The position numbers and the translations under genes were made by a program. This document shows, one piece after another, positions 1 to 9,039 of a DNA stretch of 64,000 nucleotides; position 1 is the stretch's first letter, and every line of letters begins with the position of its first letter. Source of the DNA: Bacillus rubiinfantis (GTDB lineage Bacteria; Bacillota; Bacilli; Bacillales; Cytobacillaceae); NCBI GenBank assembly GCA_000752035.1, contig CCFE01000033.1:64325-128324 (forward strand), written 5' to 3'. The notes beneath the pieces are model-generated. The model was not told the origin of the DNA and did no database searches. It was given only the letters and a program-made list of their open reading frames with translations.

Positions 1-163
1 AATGAATGAAGAAGTAACGATTAAGACCATTACAGGACGATTAGTGAGCGGTAGTCTAGTGGCAGTAAATCCACCATATGAATACGGCTTTGGGAAAACA
101 TTTGTACCGGAACTATTACAGGTGGGAATTCAGGTCAGAGAAGTTGTGAAAGGAGTCCATTAA
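1..163 (+). CDS. ortA: 2-amino-4-oxopentanoate thiolase alpha subunit, 3' end only
   Basis: Partial: the gene starts before the window; 54 codons including the TAA at 161-163 are visible. The segment contains GRLVSGSLVAVNPPYEYGFG and FVPELLQVG, which I recognise as the C-terminal part of OrtA, the small subunit of the thiolase that splits 2-amino-4-oxopentanoate with CoA to D-alanine and acetyl-CoA in oxidative ornithine breakdown. The next gene, ortB, starts three bases after the stop and its ribosome site (AAAGGAG, 149-154) lies inside this gene, so the two are translationally coupled. The identification rests mainly on that pairing. Confidence 0.75.
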   Translation, partial: MNEEVTIKTITGRLVSGSLVAVNPPYEYGFGKTFVPELLQVGIQVREVVKGVH

Positions 164-165
164 AG

Positions 166-1602
166 ATGGCACACGATTATAGTTATAAAGCTGTTATGGC
201 CCGCGATAATGAAATCATGAAGAAAGCCTTAGGAATGGATTATGAAAAATACGAGTCTGGCAATATTGCCTTTGATTATGAAGCGTTAATGAATGATGTT
301 GGGCTTAGTCTCGAAGAAATTATCCAAATTCAACGGTCGGTAGGTGTTGGCAATACACCATTGTTAGAGTTAAAAAATTTAACTGCGTTGGCCAGAAAAA
401 TCTCCCCAAAAGGAAAAGGTGCAAGGATCTTTGTTAAAGATGAACAATGCAACCCTTCAGGCAGCTTCAAGGATAGACGGGCTTCTATTTCAGCTTACAT
501 GGCTCAAAAACTAGGCTATAAAGGAATTGCCGCAGCAACGAGTGGCAACTATGGTGCTGCTGTTGCTTCTCAGGCGGCGATGCGCAACCTCCCTTGTATT
601 ATCGTCCAGGAATGCTTTGATTCTCGGAAAATTGGCCAGCCAGAAATTCTGGAAAAACAAAGAAAATGCGAATCCTATGGTGCAGAAGTTGTTCAATTAA
701 CCGTTGGCCCCGAACTGTTCTATACGTATTTACGAATATTAGAGGACACTGGTTACTTTAATGCTTCATTGTATTCTAACTTTGGTATTGCCGGGGTAGA
801 AACATTAGGCTATGAAATTATTCAGCAGTGCCGCAGCATGGTTGGCCGAGACCCCGATGTCATTATGGTTACTAATGCTGGGGGTGGAAACCTAACAGGC
901 ACAGCACGGGGAGCACAAAAGGCAGGAGCTGAAAAGACTTTAATTTTTGGTGCCAGCGTTGATTTAGCCGGATTATCAATGGCCTCTGACCATGATTTTA
1001 ACCGCAAATCTTTCACTACTGGACATACTGGTTTTGGCATGCCTTATGCTACTGACCCAGACCACTCAGACGTTCCAAGAAGTGCTGCACGTCCATTGAA
1101 GTATATCGATGATTATCTATTAGTAAAACAAGGGGAAGTCTTCTATATTACAGAGGCATTGGCTCAGCTAGAAGGCATGGAAAGAGGTCCTGCCGGAAAT
1201 ACCTCATTAACTGCAGCTTTTGCTCTAGCACAAACATTGGATGAAGACCAAATTATTGTTGTACAAGAAACAGAATACACAGGGGCAGGCAAATCACCAC
1301 AGCCGCAATTAAGTTTTGCTAAGGAAAATGGCATTGAGCTTAAATTCGGCAATTCTGATGAAGAAGTACCGGGTAAAAATATTATTTTGCCCGACCATCC
1401 TTCCAGAATTAAAGTACGGCATGCAGATTTGGATAAAATGAAAAAATCTTATATAAGAAAAGCTGCCCAGCACGTCCATGCCACTACTGCTACTGAGGAG
1501 GATATTCACTATTTAATGGCAGAAACAAGAAAAGACCGTGAATTTGTCATTGCTGCACTTAAAGAAAACAACATCGAAATTAAGCAGCCAATCTTGAATT
1601 AA
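166..1602 (+). CDS. ortB: 2-amino-4-oxopentanoate thiolase beta subunit (PLP-dependent)
   Basis: Large subunit of the ornithine-pathway thiolase. It is a fold-type II PLP enzyme of 478 residues. The Schiff-base lysine is K102 in GSFKDRR, preceded by the substrate-binding NPSGS motif; the phosphate-holding glycine loop is NAGGGNLTG near residue 238. Threonine synthase and diaminopropionate ammonia-lyase share this fold, but the length, the N-terminal MAHDYSYKAVM segment and the ortA gene directly upstream favour OrtB. It is probably the last enzyme gene of an ort operon whose earlier genes are outside the window; an amino-acid permease follows after 29 bases. Confidence 0.85.
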   Translation: MAHDYSYKAVMARDNEIMKKALGMDYEKYESGNIAFDYEALMNDVGLSLEEIIQIQRSVGVGNTPLLELKNLTALARKISPKGKGARIFVKDEQCNPSGSFKDRRASISAYMAQKLGYKGIAAATSGNYGAAVASQAAMRNLPCIIVQECFDSRKIGQPEILEKQRKCESYGAEVVQLTVGPELFYTYLRILEDTGYFNASLYSNFGIAGVETLGYEIIQQCRSMVGRDPDVIMVTNAGGGNLTGTARGAQKAGAEKTLIFGASVDLAGLSMASDHDFNRKSFTTGHTGFGMPYATDPDHSDVPRSAARPLKYIDDYLLVKQGEVFYITEALAQLEGMERGPAGNTSLTAAFALAQTLDEDQIIVVQETEYTGAGKSPQPQLSFAKENGIELKFGNSDEEVPGKNIILPDHPSRIKVRHADLDKMKKSYIRKAAQHVHATTATEEDIHYLMAETRKDREFVIAALKENNIEIKQPILN

Positions 1603-1631
1603 AAAAATTTAAAAGATAAGGGTTGATTTTG

Positions 1632-3020
1632 ATGTCGACAAATCAAAAGGCAAGCAGTAGTGGATTAAAAAAGTCAATTGGGTTATTTGAAGCTACCTTG
1701 TTGGTAGTCGGAATTGTTATCGGGAGCGGTATTTTTTATAAACCAACTGCGGTATTAACGGCCATGCCCGCACCAGGAATGGCGCTATTGATTTGGGTTG
1801 TCGGCGGGGCCTTAACGATGGCTGGAGCACTAACGATGGCGGAGATTGGCTCAGCGATTCCGAAAACAGGTGGTCTATATGTCTATCTCAAAGAATTATT
1901 TGGCGAACGCTGGGCCTTCTTGTTCGGCTGGGTACAGGTGTTAGTTTATTATCCAGGGCTTTCAGCTGCGTTAGCTGTAATTCTTGCTACACAAACAACT
2001 AGCTTTATTCCATTAACTCCGATGCAGCAGAAATTACTGGCAGCATTCTACATGATTTTTATCATGTTAGTTAACCTGCTTTCAACCAAGTTTGCGACAC
2101 GATTCTCCTCTGTGTTTACGATTGGTAAGTTGCTGCCTATTGCAGTTATTATCCTAGTCGGGATTATCGCCGGTAATCAGCATGCTTTTGGACCGTTCCT
2201 TCCTGCCGAAAGCGCTAATGTGAGCATGGCATCTGGATTTAGCGCAGCCTTGCTTGGAGTTTTGTTTGGCTACGAAGGCTGGATTGCTGTTTCTAACCTG
2301 TCAGGAGAATTAAAAAGTCCGCGTAAGGATTATCCAAAGGCGATCTTTCTAGGGATTTCCATCATCACCATTGCCTATATTGGCATGAACATCGGAATAA
2401 TGAACACAATGAATATGAACCAAATAATCCATTCAGAAAAAATCGCCTCCGATACCGCAGTTGTGCTATTCGGAACCTTCGGTGAAAAACTAATCGCTGC
2501 CGGTATTCTGGTTTCAATTATTGGCTGTTTATCAGGCTTCCTCATGTCATCAGGACGTATCCCTTATGCAATGGCTGAGGATGATATGATTCCATTCAAA
2601 CAATTTTTTGGAAAGATCGACGAACGGGCAAATACCCCGATGAATTCGATTGTATTCATTACCGTGTTAGCCGTTTTATATATCTTCTCGGGCACATACG
2701 ATACACTAACTAACCTGTCAGTATTTGTTACATGGATGTTCTTAATCATTGGCATGATGGGGATATTTGTACTAAGGAAGAAAAGACCTGAGCTATTACA
2801 GAACAGTGACTACCGTGTCCCATTATACCCAGTCGTCCCGATTATTGGGATTATCGGTGCCCTGTATGTAGTATTCAGCACATTAATTAGTGGTGCTATC
2901 ATGGCAATCTACGGTGTGGGCGTTACACTTATCGGAATTCCGGTTTACGAGTATTTAAGAAGACATCATCATCATGATATTCATTTTAAAACGCCAAAGG
3001 CACCACATCCGCAACATTAA
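1632..3020 (+). CDS. APC-superfamily amino-acid permease
   Basis: Integral membrane protein of about 462 residues with some twelve hydrophobic segments. The N-terminal GIVIGSGIFYKPTA is the substrate-binding unwound helix TM1 of the APC (LAT/YfnA-like) family, and TM6 carries GYEGWIAVSNLSGEL. It most likely imports or exchanges ornithine or a related amino acid for the ort enzymes encoded just upstream; that substrate is inferred from context only. I chose ATG 1632 rather than the in-frame TTG at 1623, because the purine-rich AAGATAAGGG (1612-1621) is about ten bases from ATG but almost touches TTG. The C-terminus ends in a histidine-rich tail (RRHHHHDIH). A terminator follows. Confidence 0.85.
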   Translation: MSTNQKASSSGLKKSIGLFEATLLVVGIVIGSGIFYKPTAVLTAMPAPGMALLIWVVGGALTMAGALTMAEIGSAIPKTGGLYVYLKELFGERWAFLFGWVQVLVYYPGLSAALAVILATQTTSFIPLTPMQQKLLAAFYMIFIMLVNLLSTKFATRFSSVFTIGKLLPIAVIILVGIIAGNQHAFGPFLPAESANVSMASGFSAALLGVLFGYEGWIAVSNLSGELKSPRKDYPKAIFLGISIITIAYIGMNIGIMNTMNMNQIIHSEKIASDTAVVLFGTFGEKLIAAGILVSIIGCLSGFLMSSGRIPYAMAEDDMIPFKQFFGKIDERANTPMNSIVFITVLAVLYIFSGTYDTLTNLSVFVTWMFLIIGMMGIFVLRKKRPELLQNSDYRVPLYPVVPIIGIIGALYVVFSTLISGAIMAIYGVGVTLIGIPVYEYLRRHHHHDIHFKTPKAPHPQH

Positions 3021-3034
3021 AAATAGTAGCAGCA

Positions 3035-3066
3035 AACCGCCCTTGCCGATTAGGGCGGTTGCTTTT
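3035..3066 (+). terminator. Rho-independent terminator after the ort/permease operon
   Basis: Perfect 9-bp stem AACCGCCCT (3035-3043) with AGGGCGGTT (3052-3060), eight-base loop, then GCTTTT. It closes the ornithine operon. Confidence 0.85.
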
Positions 3067-3158
3067 CTACTTCCGTCCATCCCCTCGCCTCCATACATCA
3101 TGTATTATCCTTGTGGTAAGATAAATAGAAATGAAACAGAAGGAGGATGGCGATTTAC

Positions 3159-3908
3159 ATGGGATTTGCTAATAAAACAGTCGTAATTACAGGGGCAGGG
3201 AATGGCATTGGCAGAGGAGTTGCCCTTCTCTTTGCTGAAAAGGGCGCAAATGTGGTGATTGCTGACATCGATGAACACGCAGGAGTTGAAACAGCAGATA
3301 TCATTAAAAAACAAGGAGGAACTGCGCTTTTTGTTCGGACAGACGTTAGATCCGCATCAGACATTGTCGCACTTATGAAGGCAACCCAGCAGACATATGG
3401 AAGCATTGATATTTTAATTAATAATGCAGGCAAAGTGCTGTTTAAATCTCCCTATGAAGTGACCGTGGAGGAATGGGATGATGTCATCCAAACCAATTTA
3501 CGAAGTACGTTTTTATGCGCACGGGAAGCAGCTACCTATATGCGGAATAATGCAGACGGCGGTTCGATTGTAAATATTGCTTCTTCTCGAGCAATCATGT
3601 CAGAACCCAACTCAGAATCATATGCGGCAACAAAAGGTGGGATTGTAGCTATTACCCATGCTCTGGCAGCGTCCTTTAGCCAAGATAGAATTTCCGTCAA
3701 TGCCATTTCTCCCGGCTGGATTGAAACCGGTGATTATACCAAATTAACAAAGGCAGACCATGAGCAGCATCTTTCAAAACGGGTCGGAAAGCCAGCGGAT
3801 ATTGCTCGCGCCTGTCTGTTTTTAACAGCAAAAGAAAATGACTTTGTCACTGGCGTTAATTTGATTGTCGATGGCGGGATGACGCGAAAAATGATTTATG
3901 AAGAATAG
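3159..3908 (+). CDS. SDR-family oxidoreductase (glucose/3-ketoacyl reductase-like)
   Basis: Classical short-chain dehydrogenase/reductase of 249 residues. Motifs in order: the dinucleotide-binding TGAGNGIG near the N-terminus, NNAG in the central sheet, the catalytic serine in NIASSRA, the YxxxK pair in SYAATKGG, and the SPGWIETG loop. The substrate cannot be read from sequence; the family includes glucose and ketoacyl reductases. ATG 3159 is preferred over ATG 3147, which directly abuts the AGGAGG ribosome site (3141-3146). It stands alone with its own terminator and is not obviously connected with the neighbours. Confidence 0.85.
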   Translation: MGFANKTVVITGAGNGIGRGVALLFAEKGANVVIADIDEHAGVETADIIKKQGGTALFVRTDVRSASDIVALMKATQQTYGSIDILINNAGKVLFKSPYEVTVEEWDDVIQTNLRSTFLCAREAATYMRNNADGGSIVNIASSRAIMSEPNSESYAATKGGIVAITHALAASFSQDRISVNAISPGWIETGDYTKLTKADHEQHLSKRVGKPADIARACLFLTAKENDFVTGVNLIVDGGMTRKMIYEE

Positions 3909-3930
3909 TTCATAAAAGTATTTTAATAAA

Positions 3931-3973
3931 AATAAGGGGGATCCGACTAACTCAAAGCCGCATCCCCCTTATT
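3931..3973. terminator. Bidirectional terminator between convergent genes
   Basis: Perfect 12-bp inverted repeat AATAAGGGGGAT (3931-3942) and ATCCCCCTTATT (3962-3973). T-rich flanks lie on both sides, so it can end both the SDR gene and the DUF1646 gene running towards it. Confidence 0.85.
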
Positions 3974-3988
3974 ATTTAAAAGCCCCAA

Positions 3989-5065
3989 CTAGAATACTAA
4001 GATCACGATAAAATAGAGAGCCATAGCCGCTAGCCCAATTGGAAAGGCAAAGCGGGCATATTCGCCGCTCGTAATTTTTAACTTACCTGCGGCAATGATA
4101 TTCGGAATATTCCCCGGTATCAACATCCCGCCGCTAATCAATAACCCCATTAGAATATCCATGATGGTTTCATCATTCATCGCTGGACTGATTTCTGCTG
4201 CAGCTAAAGTAGCATTATCCAATATTGCTGATACCATATTAATCCAATACATCAACTCTGGGCTGAGACCAAGGATATATGCTTCAATAAATGGTTCAAA
4301 TCCAGCACCTAAGAAGGTCAGCGCCATTACAAACAAGTAAATCTTTAAGCTGCGGACCACAATTTCTCGGTACGACTCCTGCTCCGTTTGTATTTCTTTG
4401 CTGGCTTCTGCCGTATTTTCTTGCAACTCCAATCCTGCGGCAATTTCGGTCTCAGCCGAACCATCATCAACAAATTTGTTGCGGGGTTTAATCAAAAAGG
4501 CAGCCAAAATACCAAAAATAATTACAACAGGGATCACAGAAGCCCCCACTAATTTTACTAAATAAAAGAAATCCTCATTTAATTTGCTGACAACAATTGT
4601 TGAAAGCGGTTCCCCGATTGGTGTTAATACGGCCCCTAAACCAATCGCGAAGCACGCTAACACCACTAAACGGATTTCCGACTGACGGTCAAGCCGCAGA
4701 ACAGTGACAACTGCAACGAGAATAATCGCCGCAATAATAGCCGTAATCACACTTGAAAGCAAGCCAAGGATAATTACAAATAAGGCAATAAATAAGCGAT
4801 AGGGTATGATATTGCTAATCCAAACAATCCCTTTTTCAATCGGTGCTTGAAACCAACGGAATAACAAGCCAGCAAATAGTACCGCTAATGTAATATTAAT
4901 GGGGTGAATTAATGCTTCCTTGACGAGCGACCAGGTAAATACTTGACTAACAATTACCGCTAAAACCCCCATAATAAACAGGAATACTTCCAGGTTGCGC
5001 TCGACAAACTTGGTAAACGGTAAAAATAGTACGAGCAGCAAAATGATGGACAAACCAATAACCAT
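3989..5065 (-). CDS. DUF1646-family membrane transporter (probable cation/Na+ transport)
   Basis: A 358-residue protein made of about ten hydrophobic segments, with a charged cytoplasmic loop near residues 195-235 (rich in E and Q). Sequence style, including IGLGAVLTPIGEPLSTIVVSKL and the mirrored LISGGMLIPGNIPNIIAAGKL, is that of the DUF1646 family, related to ion transporters with two inverted repeats; the paired TPIGEP and PGNIPN loops are probably the substrate site. Family members are often controlled by the DUF1646 RNA motif, later shown to be a Na+ riboswitch, and this gene has a 160-base leader with its own promoter and terminator hairpin. Substrate Na+ is an inference. Confidence 0.8.
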   Translation of the reverse strand: MVIGLSIILLLVLFLPFTKFVERNLEVFLFIMGVLAVIVSQVFTWSLVKEALIHPINITLAVLFAGLLFRWFQAPIEKGIVWISNIIPYRLFIALFVIILGLLSSVITAIIAAIILVAVVTVLRLDRQSEIRLVVLACFAIGLGAVLTPIGEPLSTIVVSKLNEDFFYLVKLVGASVIPVVIIFGILAAFLIKPRNKFVDDGSAETEIAAGLELQENTAEASKEIQTEQESYREIVVRSLKIYLFVMALTFLGAGFEPFIEAYILGLSPELMYWINMVSAILDNATLAAAEISPAMNDETIMDILMGLLISGGMLIPGNIPNIIAAGKLKITSGEYARFAFPIGLAAMALYFIVILVF

Positions 5066-5101
5066 TGCATCACTTCCTCCTTTTGTTTTTTAAAAATAAA
5101 A

Positions 5102-5147
5102 AAGCCTGCCACCAAAGGGACATACTACTCCCTTGGTGACAGGCTCC
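5102..5147 (-). promoter_or_regulatory. Terminator hairpin inside the leader of the DUF1646 gene (attenuator)
   Basis: On the minus strand AGCCTGTCACCAAGGGA pairs with TCCCTTTGGTGGCAGGCT across the loop GTAGTATG, followed by TTTTTTA: a very stable intrinsic terminator. It lies 30-80 bases upstream of the start codon, with the gene's ribosome site AAAGGAGG just after it, and downstream of a dedicated promoter. That order (promoter, structured RNA, terminator, ribosome site) is that of a transcription attenuator or riboswitch. The DUF1646 gene makes a Na+ riboswitch the best guess; I cannot match the consensus from memory. Confidence 0.6.
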
Positions 5148-5191
5148 TCCTAACAAAATAATATTCAATTATCTTTTGCAATATCTTATTC

Positions 5192-5234
5192 TATAGTTAA
5201 CCAGTTTAGAACTTTCACAAACTAGTTAACTATA
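5192..5234 (-). promoter_or_regulatory. 5' hairpin of the DUF1646 leader
   Basis: Long imperfect inverted repeat TATAGTTAAC(cagttt)...(aaacta)GTTAACTATA spanning the predicted transcript start. As RNA it would form a 5' stem-loop; as DNA it could equally be a repressor operator overlapping the -10 box. Confidence 0.45.
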
Positions 5235-5262
5235 TATTAACACATAGGAATTAAAATGACAA
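5234..5262 (-). promoter_or_regulatory. Sigma-A promoter of the DUF1646 gene
   Basis: Minus strand: TTGTCA (5262-5257), exactly 17 bases, TAATAT (5239-5234). Predicted start near 5227, giving a leader of about 160 bases. It lies downstream of csaA, so the DUF1646 gene is transcribed by itself. Confidence 0.7.
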
Positions 5263-5307
5263 ATATTGTTTTCCGTCCAAGAGAATTTAATAGATTAACC
5301 TCCCAAA

Positions 5308-5658
5308 TTACCCTAGTCTACTGCCGTTCGGAACGGGTTTTTCTGGTTGGGCCAATACAGGAACAATTCCGTCGGCGTAGCCGATGTCAAACAGCATCCC
5401 TTCAGACATCTGACCGGCCATTTTCCGTGGTGCCAAATTTACAACAAATAGGGCCTGTTGTCCTTCAATTTCTTTTGGGTTCTCTCTTTCACCTTTCATC
5501 CCTGATAAAATGGTTCTCGTAAAATCGCCAAAATCAACGGTTAGCTTGAGAAGCTTTTTGGAGTTCTCTACATCATCGACCGAGACAATCGTCCCAACCC
5601 TAATATCGACCTTATCTAAGTCATCAAATGTAATCGTAGGTTTTACTGGTGCCGTCAT
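5308..5658 (-). CDS. csaA: CsaA-type tRNA-binding/chaperone protein
   Basis: Small OB-fold protein of 116 residues. The pattern VDIRVGTIVSV, then VVNLAPRKMAGQMSEGMLFDIG and PNGSRLG at the C-terminus matches the CsaA/tRNA-binding domain (also found in MetRS C-terminus and Arc1p). B. subtilis CsaA is about 110 residues and has secretion-chaperone and tRNA-binding activity. I chose ATG 5658, because GAGGAGGA lies eight bases upstream; the longer reading frame from 5718 has no ribosome site. It is monocistronic as far as can be seen. Confidence 0.85.
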   Translation of the reverse strand: MTAPVKPTITFDDLDKVDIRVGTIVSVDDVENSKKLLKLTVDFGDFTRTILSGMKGERENPKEIEGQQALFVVNLAPRKMAGQMSEGMLFDIGYADGIVPVLAQPEKPVPNGSRLG

Positions 5659-5741
5659 CGAATCTTCCTCCTCAGCAATTAACAAATTCGAAATTGTATA
5701 CCAACTATAGTATAGCAAAATACCATTAATAATCGGACTTT

Positions 5742-7430
5742 TTAGAGGTTACAAACCTGTTCTTCGCCAAATTTTATCCGATAAATTTTCGTCATCGCCT
5801 GAATTCGGTCTGTGACATTAAGCTTTTTGAATATATTCGTGACATGGTTTTTGACAGTATGAAAGCTGATTGACAAATAATCGGCTACCTCTTGATTGTT
5901 TAGGCCCTCGAGAATTAAATGCAGAATTTCCTTTTCCCTTGCTGTTAACGGTAACTTGACAATGGCACTTGCCAGATTTAATACATCCCCGATCTCACTC
6001 ATGTTAATTATTTCACGTTTATCATGATTAATTGCTAATTCCTTACCTTTATTATCCGAAACCGTTAATACTTTTGATTGGCCCCTAGCTGGAGCTGTTA
6101 AAGGATGCTGACGGATTTTTATAATGGCATTCTTTAAGATTTCAAGCATTGGTAAAAACCGCTCTACAGACAGCTGATTGGCAATCTCAATTGATAGAAT
6201 TCCATGTATGTTTTCATCTATAGCTAATGGTTGATGAATACAGCAGTTATCTACTTTCCTTTCAACTACCTGCTGCTCTGCTGCAGGCCTGCTGAAAAAC
6301 TCCTGCGCCAACTCTTGATGCCTGCTAATCATATCTTTAGCTGGCTTTCCACGTGAAGAAAATTCCCCCCGTGATGAGGTAAAACAGGAAAATCTGCCTC
6401 CATTATACGTCTGACAAAAATCTAATAGTTTATAGATAAAGGCTTTCGTATCAGTATTTTGTAAAGAAACATCAATGACATCCATCCATGCCTCATAAAT
6501 CGCTAGGTTATTCTTCATCCTGTGCATTTTTATATTTCGGATATTCTTTTGATTAATATAATAAACAAAGGAGCTAACCACTGATAAGAAGGAGTGGCAG
6601 AAATTCTTTTCTACTGTTGAGCCTCCAAAAAACAAACCTTCCACTTGCCCATCGACTGTTAACGGCAGGCAAAATAAATTTAGCGGCTTTACATTATACC
6701 TATTAAAATATTCCACTTGATAATTATCGCCGTTATCATGCCAATAAATCTCTTTCCCGGTGACAATCGCTTTACCAAGGATCCCTTCACCGATATAAAA
6801 CTTTTTTCCTTGCAGTACCTTGGCTTTTTCCCCTCTTATGATGTCTATCTTAACAAGGGGATGTTCCTGTATTCGTGCCACTCCTAGGAAATCCACCTTT
6901 CCAAATGATAGAACCCTGTCCATAATCACTGCAATCGCCTCATCATAATTTTCAGGGTTGCTTTCGTCAATAATCTCAAGTGAGTTTTCCAATTCTTGTC
7001 GGAAGTGTGCCTTTTCCTCCTGGGCGGCTACCTTTGCCAAGATGGTCGCTAAAGCGGTTATTTTCGTGACAGCGAATTCCTTCTTTTCCCTATTGAGAGT
7101 CGAAATTTGCAGCTCAACACTATCATTACTCCTAGACTCATGAAACGGACCAGCTACCATCAGGAGCTGAGAAGAGGGAAAAGAGATAATGGGTGAAAGA
7201 ATGTACTGCAAATTAAGTTGTAACCTTTCATCAAATTTAGTTACGATTGTTGAAGAATGAATATATTTAGCTGTCTGGATGAATTCCTTAAAATCAGACT
7301 CAGAGATAAAGGATAGTCCCGTTGTATCGGTAGAATCTTCAACTTTTCCAGATAAACTATATAAAATAATCGGTACATGTAATAAACAAGAGTATGTATT
7401 GAGTAATTCATTCAGCATCAGTTCTAACAT
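5742..7430 (-). CDS. LuxR-type transcriptional regulator with GAF-like sensor region
   Basis: 562 residues. The C-terminus is a clear LuxR/NarL helix-turn-helix: LTAREKEILHLILEGLNNQE followed by VADYLSISFHTVKNHVTNIF. The middle (about residues 150-290) looks like a GAF domain (FLGVARIQEHP..., FYIGEGILGKAIVTGKEIYW), and the N-terminal 130 residues resemble a PocR/GAF-like ligand pocket. No membrane segments or receiver domain, so it probably binds a small molecule directly. It is the gene downstream of the GGDEF/EAL operon but separated from it by a strong terminator, so it is likely transcribed independently. The targets are unknown. Confidence 0.75.
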   Translation of the reverse strand: MLELMLNELLNTYSCLLHVPIILYSLSGKVEDSTDTTGLSFISESDFKEFIQTAKYIHSSTIVTKFDERLQLNLQYILSPIISFPSSQLLMVAGPFHESRSNDSVELQISTLNREKKEFAVTKITALATILAKVAAQEEKAHFRQELENSLEIIDESNPENYDEAIAVIMDRVLSFGKVDFLGVARIQEHPLVKIDIIRGEKAKVLQGKKFYIGEGILGKAIVTGKEIYWHDNGDNYQVEYFNRYNVKPLNLFCLPLTVDGQVEGLFFGGSTVEKNFCHSFLSVVSSFVYYINQKNIRNIKMHRMKNNLAIYEAWMDVIDVSLQNTDTKAFIYKLLDFCQTYNGGRFSCFTSSRGEFSSRGKPAKDMISRHQELAQEFFSRPAAEQQVVERKVDNCCIHQPLAIDENIHGILSIEIANQLSVERFLPMLEILKNAIIKIRQHPLTAPARGQSKVLTVSDNKGKELAINHDKREIINMSEIGDVLNLASAIVKLPLTAREKEILHLILEGLNNQEVADYLSISFHTVKNHVTNIFKKLNVTDRIQAMTKIYRIKFGEEQVCNL

Positions 7431-7539
7431 CCTTCCAAATCTTCTCTCTATTTATATCGGTATTTTTTCGATTATTGTTAGCGGTAATTGATTCCATGTG
7501 TTTCGTTCGAAGGAAGGATATCTGTTTAAAAATAAAAAA

Positions 7540-7563
7540 GTCACAAGATGGAGGTCTTGTGAC
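7540..7563 (-). terminator. Terminator of the chemosensory/c-di-GMP operon
   Basis: Perfect 9-bp stem GTCACAAGA / TCTTGTGAC with loop; on the minus strand followed by TTTTTTATTTTT. It is placed eight bases after the GGDEF/EAL stop codon. Confidence 0.9.
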
Positions 7564-7570
7564 ATAGGAA

Positions 7571-8962
7571 TTACCGTTTAGTAGAATAATAGCTAAATGT
7601 TTTCTCGCTCAAATTCTCAGCTAAGCGACGCCAACATTGATAGTTAATACTAAATTGAGTAGCATTGACCGGCGGACTAAAGTAGAACCCTTGAACATTT
7701 ACACAGCCCGCATCTACTAATGAAAAAATTTGCTGAGCCGTTTCTGCCCCTTCCGCAACCAAACTGAGTTCTAATGTATGCCCCATATCAATAATCGCTT
7801 TTACAATCGCTTGATCGTGAATATCAATAGTAATATCCTTGATAAATGAACGGTCTAATTTAATTGTATCAATTGGAAATTTTTTCAGATATGACAACGA
7901 AGAATAGCCTGTACCAAAATCATCAATCGACACCCCAATACCCATTCGCTTCAGCTTCTCGAGTATGGCCCTTGTCTCAATCATATTCTTGATAATCATA
8001 TTTTCCGTTATCTCCAGTTTTAGAAACCTGGGGTCAATCCCAGATTTGTGGATAGCCCTTTTTACAGCCGATAATAATGTACCGGATATAAATTGTGTCG
8101 GTGAAATGTTTACAGATACAGTAATAGATGGTAATCCTTGCTTGAGCCATTTTACCTGCTGGAAACACGCCTGTTCCAGTAACCATTCCCCAACATTAAT
8201 AATCATTCTAGTTTCGTCTAGTAATGGCACAAATTCTACCGGAGGAATAAGTCCATATTGCGGATGATTCCAGCGCAGTAAAGCTTCAGCCCCATATACT
8301 TGCCCACTTCGGATGTTTACCTGCGGCTGATAATAGATTAATAGCTGCTCTCTCTCAAGAGCATATCTTAACTCCCTTTCGAAAATAACAGGATTATGCT
8401 TGGCTGGCTCGGTATAATAATGAAAAAAACTAAGATGGTTACGGCCCAGAGATTTTGCCTGTTTATTAGCAGTTTCTGCCTTGGTTATCAGTTCCTCTAC
8501 CCTTACCCCATCTTTCGGGTATTGAACCACTCCAAAACTTGCTGTTAAATAAAATTCAATCCCCTGTATGGACCATGGCTGCTGGAAAATATCTCGAATC
8601 TGCTGAATCCGCTCATCCAATGCTTGCAAAGTTTGAACTTCATCAAGGAGAACGATAAATTCATCCCCACTCATTCTCGCCGCTGCTTCATTCTTATTGG
8701 TTAAGCAGGTCAATAACTGTTCAGCTACTGCCTTCAACACATCGTCACCGAAATACTGTCCGAAGGAATCGTTGATCAATTTGAAACGGTCACAGTCAAT
8801 CCAAACTAACGCAAAGTGCTTCTCCAATTTACTTGCCTCTTGGATTTTCTCCTCCAGCATGAGAATAAATCCTCTACGATTTAGTAACCCTGTCAGTGCA
8901 TCGTGCTGCAGCCATTTTTCTGGAGATGCAGATGTCGATTGTGTTAGGTTTTCAATAATCAT
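7571..8962 (-). CDS. GGDEF-EAL protein (cyclic-di-GMP turnover)
   Basis: 463 residues, cytoplasmic, no sensory domain. GGDEF domain residues about 20-185: DALTGLLNRRG, ID-type motif DCDRFKLIND, active loop MSGDEF (SGDEF instead of GGDEF, a variant often still active). EAL domain residues about 200-450: EALLRWNHP, VSVNISPTQF, EITENMI, SIDDFGTGYSSL, DTIKLDRSFI, VAEGAET, and VQGFYFSPPV; all metal and catalytic positions of a functional phosphodiesterase appear present. So it could hydrolyse c-di-GMP and possibly make it. It is the last gene of the cheW-cheA-mcp-STAS cluster and is the most obvious output in this cassette, since no cheY is present. Confidence 0.9.
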   Translation of the reverse strand: MIIENLTQSTSASPEKWLQHDALTGLLNRRGFILMLEEKIQEASKLEKHFALVWIDCDRFKLINDSFGQYFGDDVLKAVAEQLLTCLTNKNEAAARMSGDEFIVLLDEVQTLQALDERIQQIRDIFQQPWSIQGIEFYLTASFGVVQYPKDGVRVEELITKAETANKQAKSLGRNHLSFFHYYTEPAKHNPVIFERELRYALEREQLLIYYQPQVNIRSGQVYGAEALLRWNHPQYGLIPPVEFVPLLDETRMIINVGEWLLEQACFQQVKWLKQGLPSITVSVNISPTQFISGTLLSAVKRAIHKSGIDPRFLKLEITENMIIKNMIETRAILEKLKRMGIGVSIDDFGTGYSSLSYLKKFPIDTIKLDRSFIKDITIDIHDQAIVKAIIDMGHTLELSLVAEGAETAQQIFSLVDAGCVNVQGFYFSPPVNATQFSINYQCWRRLAENLSEKTFSYYSTKR

Positions 8963-9039
8963 GATCTCCCTCTCTTCCTGACTAAAGCTGTTATGATCGC
9001 TTGTTTTTCCTTCACATCTTCATTAAAGTGCTTCTCTGT

